Source: Collinsella sp.
GTDB taxonomy: Bacteria > Actinomycetota > Coriobacteriia > Coriobacteriales > Coriobacteriaceae
DNA: 7,580 bases
Direction of reading: 5' to 3'
Assembly: GCA_020025115.1 (NCBI GenBank)
Contig: JAHHSP010000055.1
Location: forward strand, 1 to 7,580
The translations under genes and the position numbers were made by a program. Below, piece by piece: positions 1 through 5,251 of this stretch; the first letter of the stretch is position 1; each line of letters begins with the position of its first letter. The notes below the pieces were generated by a model. That model made no database searches, had not been told where the DNA came from, and worked only from the letters and a program-made list of their open reading frames with translations.

Positions 1-32
1 AATCCGTTGCTCTACCGTTGAGCCACGCTGGC
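1..32 (-). tRNA. tRNA, 5' half only (possibly tRNA-Thr)
   Basis: The minus strand from base 32 down to base 1 reads as the first 32 nucleotides of a tRNA. It has a 7-base acceptor strand GCCAGCG, U8 and G9, and a D stem GCTC/GAGC around the loop AACGGTA with the conserved GG. A26 follows, then the anticodon-stem strand ACGGA and the loop bases T32 and T33. The window ends immediately before the anticodon, so the identity cannot be read. The shape resembles tRNA-Thr, and tRNA-Thr is often found near the secE/nusG/tuf region that follows this block in other bacteria, but that identity is inference. It lies 46 bases downstream of yacP and has a possible promoter of its own. Confidence 0.85.
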
Positions 33-64
33 ACTTCGGGCGCAAATGCGCGCAGAGCTTGTTT

Positions 65-93
65 AGGATAGCCGAGCTCTAGCGGCCGCGCAA
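65..93 (-). promoter_or_regulatory. Putative promoter for the tRNA
   Basis: On the minus strand there is a TTGCGC -35-like hexamer (88-93), a 17-base spacer and a TATCCT -10-like hexamer (65-70). The -10 box ends 32 bases before the tRNA 5' end. The -35 box overlaps the last codons of yacP. The spacing is ideal and both boxes keep their key positions (TTG; TAT..T). The same TATCCT hexamer recurs upstream of ispF. This would let the tRNA be transcribed independently of yacP. It is called by eye and is unproven. Confidence 0.4.
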
Positions 94-768
94 GGATTGA
101 AGTTTCGCGAGGGACTCCGGGCTCAAACGGCTCCCGAGCGTCAGCTTGATGTCCACGCTCTCCTCGCGGGCGCGCTCGAAATCACGGTTCATGTCCTCGA
201 TCTCCTCCACGAGCATGCGAGACGAGACGCGGGTGACGCCATGCCCCATGACGGTAGCCTGAATCATCGCGTCGCTCGTCACCACCGAGCAGGCCCTCCC
301 CTCCTCGCGCGCACGGGTACACAAATCCTGGATCACCGTATCGGCCGCCACTCCCGTGGGCGAGAACTCGATGCGCACCCCGCCCTGCGGGAGGTTCGGT
401 CTATCGGGCGATACGTTGCCCGCCGCGTCGAACACCACGACCGCCTCGTACTGGCGACCCGCAAACGCGGCCACGTCGCCGATGAGGGCCGTTCGGGCGC
501 GCTCGTACACATCGCTTGAATACGGATGGTCGCCGCGGTCGAACATGAGGCGCTCGTACTTGGGCGTCGCATGGATGACGTTGTAGCCGTCCACGACCAA
601 GAGCTCTTTCCTTCCCGAGCGCGCGCCACGAGGCGGTACGGGCGTGGAGGGGGCGCCGAGACCCGCGAATGCATTGCCCACGCCGTAGGTGCTGGCATCG
701 ACGATCTGCTTGGCCGAACCCTCGCCGAAACGCTTGGCCTTGGACTTCTGTCGATTCTTCTTCGTCAC
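79..768 (-). CDS. yacP: YacP/Rae1-like NYN-domain ribonuclease
   Basis: This 229-residue protein belongs to the YacP family (NYN/PIN-like nucleases). In Bacillus subtilis the member Rae1 is a ribosome-associated endonuclease that cleaves mRNA in the A site. Family acidic motifs are visible: VVDGYNVIH with D60 and N63, VVFDA with D114, the GVAADTVIQDL stretch with D143, and VTSD with D166, followed by the usual GVTRVSSRML segment. The core is residues 55-205. Residues 1-50 are an additional Lys/Arg-, Gly- and Pro-rich tail, so the protein is longer than the roughly 170-residue Bacillus protein. The start is GTG at 768, preceded 8 bases upstream by AGAGGA; the stop is TAG. It lies 72 bases after rlmB, as in Firmicutes, and both products act on ribosomes. 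The family call is firm; A-site cleavage by this protein is inference. Confidence 0.87.
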   Translation of the reverse strand: MTKKNRQKSKAKRFGEGSAKQIVDASTYGVGNAFAGLGAPSTPVPPRGARSGRKELLVVDGYNVIHATPKYERLMFDRGDHPYSSDVYERARTALIGDVAAFAGRQYEAVVVFDAAGNVSPDRPNLPQGGVRIEFSPTGVAADTVIQDLCTRAREEGRACSVVTSDAMIQATVMGHGVTRVSSRMLVEEIEDMNRDFERAREESVDIKLTLGSRLSPESLAKLQSLRGR

Positions 769-776
769 GTCCCGCT

Positions 777-782
777 TCCTCT
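777..782 (-). promoter_or_regulatory. Ribosome-binding site of yacP (supports GTG start)
   Basis: AGAGGA on the minus strand lies 8 bases before the GTG at 766-768. No better in-frame start with a Shine-Dalgarno sequence is visible nearby, and the residues just after the GTG (TKKNRQKSK) form a plausible basic N terminus. Confidence 0.6.
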
Positions 783-840
783 ACTTCCAATCGGAGTTCT
801 CCGGTGCCTGCAAATCCCTCGCCCGCGATGTGGGGCGATC

Positions 841-1767
841 CTAGACGAGCGCGTCGCGGTTGCGGCGCATCCACTCAAAGCACAGGGCCGTGGCGGCCTG
901 CGCGACATTGAGGCTCTCGGTCTCCCCGCGCTGCGGGAGCTTGGTGGTGAAATCGCAGGTGTCGAGCACCAGGCGGGAGATGCCGTCGCCCTCCGAACCC
1001 ATGACGAGCGCCACGCGCCCTTCGAACGGCGCATCCCAGCACACGTCCTCCGCATGCTCGGTGGCGCCGCCGACCCAAAACCCAGCGGCCTTAAGGTCCT
1101 CGAGAGCACGTGCGATGTTGGGGACCTGCACGATGGGCAGGTGCATGACCGCGCCGGCGGACGTCTTGTAGGTGGCAACCGTCACCTCTGCCGAGCGCTT
1201 GTTGGGGATCACGACGCCCGCCGCCCCCACGACCTCGGCCGAGCGCACGATGGCACCGAAGTTGCCGGCATCGGTGACATGATCGAGCACCACCACGAGC
1301 GCGGGCGAGCCGGTCGGGGCGGCGGCGATGATGTCGGAGAGATCGGCATAGGGAAACTTGCCCACCTCGAGAACGATGCCCTGATGGGCACCGTGGCTCG
1401 AGATGGCGTCGAGCTGGGCGCGGGGCACGCTCTTGACGCCCACGCCCGCCTCGCCAAGGCCGGCGAGCAGGTCGCGGATGGCCGGCTCGTTTTCCACGCC
1501 CTGCGCGATCAAGGCGCGCTTGATGGGGAAGCCGGTCCGCAGAGCCTCGAACGCGGCGCGGCGGCCTTCGATGTAGTCGCCCTCTGCGGCATGGACATCG
1601 CGGCGCCGGGGTGCCGCGGCCTGCCGGGTCCGAGACGGCTGGGGCGTGCGCTGCCGAGCCGTAGACCCGGCCCCGCGGTCGCGCGATCCCCTCGCGCGAC
1701 CATCGGACCCGCGCTTCGGCCTGTACTGATCTTCTCCGCCCTTTTGCGGGCGCTTCCTCTGTGCCAT
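841..1767 (-). CDS. rlmB: 23S rRNA (guanosine-2'-O-)-methyltransferase RlmB (SpoU/TrmH family)
   Basis: This is a 308-residue SPOUT methyltransferase that transfers a methyl group from S-adenosylmethionine to a ribose 2'-OH of 23S rRNA (G2251 in E. coli RlmB). Residues 1-60 are an Arg/Lys-rich, probably disordered tail. Residues 65-145 are the SpoU substrate-binding domain (IEGRRAAFEAL... SHGAHQGIVLEV). Residues 155-305 are the knotted catalytic domain with motif 1 (DAGNFGAIVRSAEVVGAAGV, N169 and R175), motif 2 (VMGSEGDGISRLV, G257-E259) and motif 3 (SLNVAQAATAL, N287). The chosen ATG has AAAGGGG 5 bases upstream. An in-frame ATG 26 codons further up (1845) runs through hairpin DNA and is rejected. 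The stop is TAG. The gene follows cysS, as in Bacillus and mycobacteria. The target base is inferred from the family. Confidence 0.92.
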   Translation of the reverse strand: MAQRKRPQKGGEDQYRPKRGSDGRARGSRDRGAGSTARQRTPQPSRTRQAAAPRRRDVHAAEGDYIEGRRAAFEALRTGFPIKRALIAQGVENEPAIRDLLAGLGEAGVGVKSVPRAQLDAISSHGAHQGIVLEVGKFPYADLSDIIAAAPTGSPALVVVLDHVTDAGNFGAIVRSAEVVGAAGVVIPNKRSAEVTVATYKTSAGAVMHLPIVQVPNIARALEDLKAAGFWVGGATEHAEDVCWDAPFEGRVALVMGSEGDGISRLVLDTCDFTTKLPQRGETESLNVAQAATALCFEWMRRNRDALV

Positions 1768-1772
1768 CAAGG

Positions 1773-1779
1773 CCCCTTT
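1773..1779 (-). promoter_or_regulatory. Ribosome-binding site of rlmB
   Basis: AAAGGGG on the minus strand lies 5 bases before the ATG at 1765-1767. It decides the start over the in-frame ATG at 1845, which would add 26 residues encoded by intergenic hairpin sequence. Confidence 0.65.
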
Positions 1780-1796
1780 CAGTGCGATTCCCTCGC

Positions 1797-1809
1797 TGAC
1801 ATTGTCACA
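1797..1809 (-). promoter_or_regulatory. Putative extended -10 promoter element with an overlapping palindrome, upstream of rlmB
   Basis: The minus strand carries TGTGACAATG, an extended -10-like element (TGn followed by GACAAT at 1801-1806) 33 bases before the rlmB start. It overlaps the 11-base palindrome TGACA-N-TGTCA (1797-1807), which could be an operator half-site pair. No good -35 box is present. A closely similar element lies at the same distance upstream of disA. It could be a promoter or a protein-binding site; both are inferences. Confidence 0.3.
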
Positions 1810-1813
1810 TCCC

Positions 1814-1879
1814 GGCGCGCGAAATGCACCCGTCCCCATGTGCACGCGCGCCGCACCCGGACACCCCAGATGCGGCGCG
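1814..1879 (-). promoter_or_regulatory. Two overlapping, mutually exclusive hairpins between cysS and rlmB
   Basis: Hairpin A pairs CGCGCCGCA (1847-1855) with TGCGGCGCG (1871-1879), a perfect 9 bp stem with a 15-base loop. It can be extended by GTGC (1840-1843) with GCAC (1880-1883). Hairpin B pairs GGCGCGCG (1814-1821) with CGCGCGCC (1845-1852), continued by TGCA/TGCA across a 3-base bulge. The two share bases 1847-1852 and cannot form together. They may be U-tract-less terminators for cysS, or an attenuation-like switch if the rlmB transcript starts upstream. No U run follows either one. Confidence 0.4.
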
Positions 1880-1898
1880 GCACTTCGCGTCGGCGCTC

Positions 1899-1930
1899 AC
1901 CTCGATTTAGCGTCAACCCGGAATCGAGGT
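1899..1930 (-). terminator. Hairpin just after the cysS stop, likely terminator
   Basis: ACCTCGATT (1899-1907) and AATCGAGGT (1922-1930) form a perfect 9 bp stem with a 14-base loop, beginning 4 bases after the cysS stop codon. There is no U-tract after the stem, so intrinsic termination is not certain; it may instead stabilise the 3' end of the cysS mRNA. Confidence 0.4.
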
Positions 1931-1934
1931 ACGG

Positions 1935-3401
1935 CTAGGCGCGCTTGATGCGAGATCCGGCGGACGTGTCCTCGATTGCGAGACCAAGATCTTTCAGGCG
2001 GTCGCGGATGGCATCGGCCGTGGCCCAGTCCTTGGCGGCGCGAGCCTGGGCACGGGCTTCCAAAATAGCCTCGGCGGCGGCGTCGACATCATCGCCGTCA
2101 AATCCCACGAGCTCGCCAGCCACGGCGGCGAGCTCGGCGGGCAACGACTCCTCGATCACGGGGAGCCGCACGCCCAGCTGGGCCAGGGCGGCGAAAATCA
2201 CGGCGCCGCACGTGCGGGCGGCATCCTCGTCCACCGCACCGGCCGCCTGCTCGAGGTACTTGTTCGCCTCGGTCACGAGTTGGAAGTACGCGGCGACGGC
2301 GCCGGCGGTGTTGAAGTCGTCGTCCATGCAGGCCTGGTAGTCCGCGGAGGCATGCTCCATGGCGGCGGTCAGCGCCGCGGCGAGCTCGGCGTTCGGCTCG
2401 CCCTCCGCGTGGTCAGCCGCCCACTTGAGGTTGCGGCAGGTGCCCGCGATGCGGGCGAGGGAGTTCTCAGCGCCCTCGAGGCGCTCCCAGGAGAAGTCGA
2501 GCGGGCTGCGGTAGTGGGTCTGCAGCATGAGCAAGCGCAGGGCGGCGGCGGAGTGCTTCTCCAGCACCTCGGCCAATGTGAAGAAGTTGCCCAGGGACTT
2601 GCTCATCTTCTCGCCGTCCACGAGCAGCATGCCCGTGTGCATCCAGGTGTTGGCAAATCCCTCGTGCCAGGCGCAGGTGGCCTGGGCGCACTCGTTCTCG
2701 TGGTGCGGGAAGGCGAGGTCGGAGCCGCCGCCGTGGATGTCGATGGGCGTGCCCAGGTAGCGGTGCACCATGGCCGCGCACTCGGTGTGCCAGCCGGGAC
2801 GGCCCTCTCCCCACGGGCTCTTCCAAGAGGGCTCGCCGGGCTTGGCGGCCTTCCACAGGGCAAAATCGAGCGGATCGCGCTTGTCCCCGTTCTCCTCGAT
2901 GCGAGCGCCCACCATGAGGTCGTCGATGTTGCGGCCGGAGACCTCGCCATAGGCGGAATCGCTGCGCACGGAGAAATACACGTCCCCGTTGTCGGCGGCA
3001 TAGGCGTGACCTCCCTCGATGAGGGTCTTGATCATGCCGATCATGGCGCCGATCTCCTTGGTGGCGCGGGGGCGCACATCCGGGTCGAGCACGTTCGCGG
3101 CGCGCATGACGCCGATGAACTTGTCGGAGAACTCGGTCGCGACCTCCTCGGCGGTGCGCCCCTGCTCGTTGGCGCGGTTGATGATCTTGTCGTCCACATC
3201 GGTGAGGTTCTGGGCAAAGGTGACCTCATAGCCGCTCGCGATGAGCCAGCGGCGGATCACGTCGAAGCTGATGAAGGTGCGGGCATTGCCGATGTGGATG
3301 TTGTCATACACCGTGGGGCCGCACACGTACATACGGACCTTGCCCTCCTCAAGAGGGCGGAAGTCCTCTTTTTGGTGAGTGGCGCTGTTGTAGATCTTCA
3401 T
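1935..3401 (-). CDS. cysS: Cysteinyl-tRNA synthetase
   Basis: This 488-residue class I aminoacyl-tRNA synthetase joins cysteine to tRNA-Cys with ATP in the cytoplasm. The catalytic Rossmann domain carries the HIGH motif as HIGN (36-39) and the KMSKS motif at 265-269. The four zinc ligands that recognise the cysteine thiol are all present: C27, C208, H233 and E237, matching C28, C209, H234 and E238 of the E. coli enzyme. The GWHTECAAM and FPHHENECAQ segments are typical. The DALR and C-terminal anticodon-binding region spans roughly 345-488. The length is normal. The ATG has AAGGAG 6 bases upstream; a longer in-frame reading from 3491 would add 30 residues encoded by structured leader sequence and is rejected. 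The stop is TAG. The ispF-cysS-rlmB order is conserved in actinobacteria. Confidence 0.97.
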   Translation of the reverse strand: MKIYNSATHQKEDFRPLEEGKVRMYVCGPTVYDNIHIGNARTFISFDVIRRWLIASGYEVTFAQNLTDVDDKIINRANEQGRTAEEVATEFSDKFIGVMRAANVLDPDVRPRATKEIGAMIGMIKTLIEGGHAYAADNGDVYFSVRSDSAYGEVSGRNIDDLMVGARIEENGDKRDPLDFALWKAAKPGEPSWKSPWGEGRPGWHTECAAMVHRYLGTPIDIHGGGSDLAFPHHENECAQATCAWHEGFANTWMHTGMLLVDGEKMSKSLGNFFTLAEVLEKHSAAALRLLMLQTHYRSPLDFSWERLEGAENSLARIAGTCRNLKWAADHAEGEPNAELAAALTAAMEHASADYQACMDDDFNTAGAVAAYFQLVTEANKYLEQAAGAVDEDAARTCGAVIFAALAQLGVRLPVIEESLPAELAAVAGELVGFDGDDVDAAAEAILEARAQARAAKDWATADAIRDRLKDLGLAIEDTSAGSRIKRA

Positions 3402-3407
3402 GAATAT

Positions 3408-3413
3408 CTCCTT
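3408..3413 (-). promoter_or_regulatory. Ribosome-binding site of cysS
   Basis: AAGGAG on the minus strand lies 6 bases before the ATG at 3399-3401. It fixes the CysS start at MKIYNS, the usual N terminus of the family. Confidence 0.7.
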
Positions 3414-3424
3414 CGGGCCGAGGT

Positions 3425-3520
3425 GGGCCGCATGGTCCGGCGCTCGGACGGCCCTGCTCGCACGAGGGCTCCGGACGACCTTTCGGCTCACGCGGAAACG
3501 CGCAGCGGACCAGACGGCCC
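3425..3520 (-). promoter_or_regulatory. Structured cysS leader with two competing folds
   Basis: In minus-strand RNA the segment at 3506-3520 (GGGCCGTCTGGTCCG) pairs with 3425-3439 (CGGACCATGCGGCCC), giving 14 of 15 pairs including one U.G. This closes a 96-base element. Inside are a small CGCG/CGCG hairpin (3491-3502) and a GCCCT/AGGGC hairpin. Alternatively CCGGAC (3435-3440) can pair with the nearer GTCCGG (3471-3476), opening the outer stem. The U.G pair exists only in minus-strand RNA. The element ends 11 bases before the ribosome-binding site, so it could control cysS expression. I find no T-box core motif. It may also be a terminator-like structure for ispF. Confidence 0.4.
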
Positions 3521-3544
3521 GCCCCGACCACCTCGTTGTTGTTC

Positions 3545-3577
3545 TTGCATAGTCTATATGAGCGGGGCACCTTGCAG
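3545..3577 (-). promoter_or_regulatory. Weak putative cysS promoter
   Basis: The only AT-rich stretch between ispF and cysS reads CATATAGACTATGC on the minus strand, containing a -10-like TAGACT. A poor -35 match (TTCTGC) lies 17 bases upstream. If used, it would give a leader of roughly 135-140 bases containing the structured element. Only the two Ts of the -35 fit, so confidence is low. Confidence 0.25.
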
Positions 3578-3583
3578 AAGCGG

Positions 3584-3645
3584 GGACTTCCTCATCATCG
3601 GGTTCGAAGATCCCCTCGGCAAAGGAAAGATGCAGATGGAAGTCC
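3584..3645 (-). repeat. Inverted repeat downstream of ispF
   Basis: GGACTTCC (3584-3591) and GGAAGTCC (3638-3645) are perfect 8-base inverted arms separated by 46 bases, starting 18 bases after the ispF stop. The loop is long and no U-tract follows, so it is at best a weak terminator or an mRNA 3' structure. Confidence 0.3.
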
Positions 3646-3662
3646 GCGGCGGCGCGATTCGC

Positions 3663-4151
3663 CTAGATACATCGCTCGAGGAGGCAGACGGACCAGGCTC
3701 CTATGCCCCTCCCCTCGCCCTCCCAGCCGAGCCTCTCGGTGGTCGCCGCATCATCACCGAAGTTTTCGACCGAACAGCCGATGGCCCGAGCCAGATTCTC
3801 GCGCATGGCCTCGCGGTGCGGGCCGATCTTGGGCTCCTGACAGGCGATGGTGCAGTCGGCATCCACGAACTCGTAACCCAAGTCGCGCGCGTGCTTCATG
3901 ACCGCGGCGAGGAGCTGGAGCGAGTCGGCACCGGCGTAGGCCGGGTCCGTGTCGGGGAAGAGCTTACCGATGTCGCCGCCGCGGCAGGCGCCCAGGATGG
4001 CGTCGGCGAGGGCATGCGCCAGAACGTCGGCGTCACTGTGTCCGAGCAGGCCCTTGCCATGCGGGATGTCCACGCCGCCGATGATGCAACGGCGCCCCTC
4101 GATCAAGCGATGCACGTCGTATCCGTGTCCGATGCGTAGGTTCGATGACAT
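3663..4151 (-). CDS. ispF: 2-C-methyl-D-erythritol 2,4-cyclodiphosphate synthase
   Basis: IspF cyclises CDP-methylerythritol 2-phosphate to methylerythritol 2,4-cyclodiphosphate with release of CMP, step five of the MEP isoprenoid pathway. It is a homotrimer in the cytoplasm. The 162 residues match the normal length. The metal ligands D12, H14 and H46 and the signatures GHGYDVH, GLLGHSDADV and GDIGKLFPDTD are present. The late motif that is usually N-V-K-A-T-T-T-E reads G-D-D-A-A-T-T-E here (132-139), an unusual change in the CDP phosphate-binding loop. The ATG has AGGAGG 4 bases upstream. The stop is TAG. The gene lies 147 bases after ispD, its pathway neighbour, and 261 bases before cysS. 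Identity is firm; full activity is assumed. Confidence 0.95.
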   Translation of the reverse strand: MSSNLRIGHGYDVHRLIEGRRCIIGGVDIPHGKGLLGHSDADVLAHALADAILGACRGGDIGKLFPDTDPAYAGADSLQLLAAVMKHARDLGYEFVDADCTIACQEPKIGPHREAMRENLARAIGCSVENFGDDAATTERLGWEGEGRGIGAWSVCLLERCI

Positions 4152-4184
4152 AACTCCTCCTCATCGCGCTGCTTGCATGAACTA

Positions 4185-4213
4185 AGGATATACTCTGCGG
4201 CCCTCATTCTGCT
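4185..4213 (-). promoter_or_regulatory. Weak putative ispF promoter
   Basis: The AT-rich minus-strand stretch AGTATATCCTTAGTT contains TATCCT (4185-4190), identical to the -10-like box proposed upstream of the tRNA, about 33 bases before the ispF start. The -35 position is poor (AGCAGA at 17-base spacing). Low confidence. Confidence 0.25.
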
Positions 4214-4250
4214 CGAACGCATGAGTTGAGCGACCCCGAAAACCTCAGAT

Positions 4251-4268
4251 GGCGCCAAAGGCAGCGCC
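4251..4268 (-). terminator. Short hairpin after ispD, weak terminator candidate
   Basis: GGCGC (4264-4268 on the minus strand) and GCGCC (4251-4255) form a 5 bp stem with an 8-base loop, 30 bases after the ispD stop. A TTTT lies about 8 bases further on, but the stem is short, so termination is doubtful. Confidence 0.22.
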
Positions 4269-4298
4269 CAGCCGATGCGATGCCTCACATCCCCCGCA

Positions 4299-5126
4299 TC
4301 AACCGCGGAGTCGGGCGCGCAGCGCCGCCTCCACCGGGGCGAGGTCCTCGGGCAACGTCACCTTGAGGTTATCTCGCGGGGCCTCGAATCCGCGCACGCG
4401 ACCGCCCATCCCCTCGACCAGGGAGGCGTCATCGGTGCCCACAAAGCCCGTGCGATCGACCCATTCGTATGCACGGAGCAGGGATTCGCACCAGAAGACC
4501 TGCGGGGTCTGCACCGTCCAAAACCGTGCGCGAGGAGGGGTCTCCACAAAACAACCCGCCTCGTCGACGACTTTAAGCGTGTCGACCGCGGGTTGACCGC
4601 ACACCACGCCGTCGAGGACGTGCCCCCGATGGGAATTGGGGACGACCGCCGGGCGGGCGCCCCCTTCTGCGGGCTTGACGGCCGCATCGGAACCCCTCGT
4701 CTCCGCGGGGGCATCCAGACCCGCATCATCTCCGGCCACGAGCGCCTCGATGGCGGCATCGATGATCTCGGGCAGGATCAGCGGACGGGCGGCATCGTGC
4801 ACGAGCACGATCTCGCAGCCAGCCGGGATCGCAGACAAGCCATTTCGAGTGGAATCCTGCCGTTCGGCACCGGAAGGTGCGAACACGATGGGCGTTGAGA
4901 GCGCGAAAGGCTCGACGGCGCTGCGCCTCATCTCATCGGTCTTATCGGATGGGCACACCACGACGATGCACGACACGCGCTCGGACGCATCGAATGCCTC
5001 GAGTGTCCAGGTGATGAGCGGCTTTCCGGCGATCTCGAACAACAGTTTTCCGCCTGGGTTGCCAAAACGCGTACCCGATCCCCCCGCCACGATGATCGCG
5101 CAGGCGCGCGACCCGTCCTCGGCCAT
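4299..5126 (-). CDS. ispD: 2-C-methyl-D-erythritol 4-phosphate cytidylyltransferase
   Basis: IspD joins CTP and methylerythritol 4-phosphate to form CDP-methylerythritol, step three of the MEP pathway. The nucleotide-binding loop is IIVAGGSGTRFG (11-22) with R20, followed by K27. Further signatures are VHDAARP (109-115, D111), DTLK (182-185, T183), FWTVQTPQ (202-209) with R199 nearby, TDDAS (231-235) and DNLKVTLPEDL with K255. At 275 residues it is about 40 longer than usual. The excess is a hydrophilic Ala/Gly/Pro-rich insertion at roughly 136-169. The ATG has GGGAGG 4 bases upstream; an in-frame reading up to 5384 would overlap disA and is rejected. The stop is TGA. A strong hairpin sits immediately upstream of the ribosome-binding site. 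Confidence 0.95.
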   Translation of the reverse strand: MAEDGSRACAIIVAGGSGTRFGNPGGKLLFEIAGKPLITWTLEAFDASERVSCIVVVCPSDKTDEMRRSAVEPFALSTPIVFAPSGAERQDSTRNGLSAIPAGCEIVLVHDAARPLILPEIIDAAIEALVAGDDAGLDAPAETRGSDAAVKPAEGGARPAVVPNSHRGHVLDGVVCGQPAVDTLKVVDEAGCFVETPPRARFWTVQTPQVFWCESLLRAYEWVDRTGFVGTDDASLVEGMGGRVRGFEAPRDNLKVTLPEDLAPVEAALRARLRG

Positions 5127-5130
5127 GCTT

Positions 5131-5136
5131 CCTCCC
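5131..5136 (-). promoter_or_regulatory. Ribosome-binding site of ispD
   Basis: GGGAGG on the minus strand lies 4 bases before the ATG at 5124-5126. It sets the start at MAEDGSRACAIIVAGG, only a few residues before the nucleotide-binding loop as in other IspD proteins. It lies 6 bases beyond a 14-pair hairpin. Confidence 0.65.
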
Positions 5137-5142
5137 CTCAAC

Positions 5143-5172
5143 GCGAGAGAGGCGCACCTGCGCCCCTCTCGC
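5143..5172 (-). promoter_or_regulatory. 14-pair hairpin between disA and ispD, next to the ispD ribosome-binding site
   Basis: On the minus strand GCGAGAGGGGCGCA and TGCGCCTCTCTCGC are separated by only two bases. They pair over 14 positions with one G.U; with a realistic 4-base AGGU loop the stem is 13 bp. The G.U would be an A-C mismatch in plus-strand RNA, so the fold favours minus-strand transcription. No U-tract follows. It may be a terminator after disA, an RNA-processing site or a control on ispD translation. Confidence 0.5.
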
Positions 5173-5222
5173 ACTTCCCCATCGATCAAAAGCCCGAGCG
5201 CCTCGATTCCCCCATGCGTCCA

Positions 5223-5247
5223 CCGGGGCGCACGGCCCGGCGCCCGG
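5223..5247 (-). terminator. G+C hairpin directly after the disA stop
   Basis: Minus-strand CCGGGCGC pairs with GCGCCCCGG (8 pairs, one bulged base, 8-base loop), starting about 4 bases after the disA TAG. It lacks a U-tract, as many actinobacterial terminators do, and may act together with the hairpin at 5143-5172. Confidence 0.4.
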
Positions 5248-5251
5248 GGAC

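Noticed and set aside
40..51. GCGCAAATGCGC near-palindrome between yacP and the tRNA as a terminator
   Set aside because: The stem is only 4-5 pairs and has no U-tract; it more likely falls in the tRNA 5' leader.
526..1938. Open frame of 470 codons on the plus strand opposite yacP and rlmB
   Set aside because: Antisense shadow of rlmB and yacP crossing the hairpin-rich spacers; no recognisable fold or ribosome-binding site.
3402..3560. T-box riboswitch upstream of cysS
   Set aside because: A GGTGGT occurs, but the flanking bases do not match the AGGGUGGNACCGCG core. The base after TGG would fit an A discriminator rather than the U of tRNA-Cys, and no terminator with a U-tract follows.
2280..4139. 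Long open frame on the plus strand (619 codons) opposite cysS and ispF
   Set aside because: It is the mirror of two well-identified genes, runs through the spacer between them, and has low-complexity Ala/Gly/Val/His-rich composition typical of antisense frames in G+C-rich DNA. No domain is recognisable.
4103..4288. Small minus-strand open frame of 61 codons between ispD and ispF
   Set aside because: It overlaps the start of ispF out of frame and shows no ribosome-binding site or protein-like pattern; the stretch looks like promoter and leader DNA.
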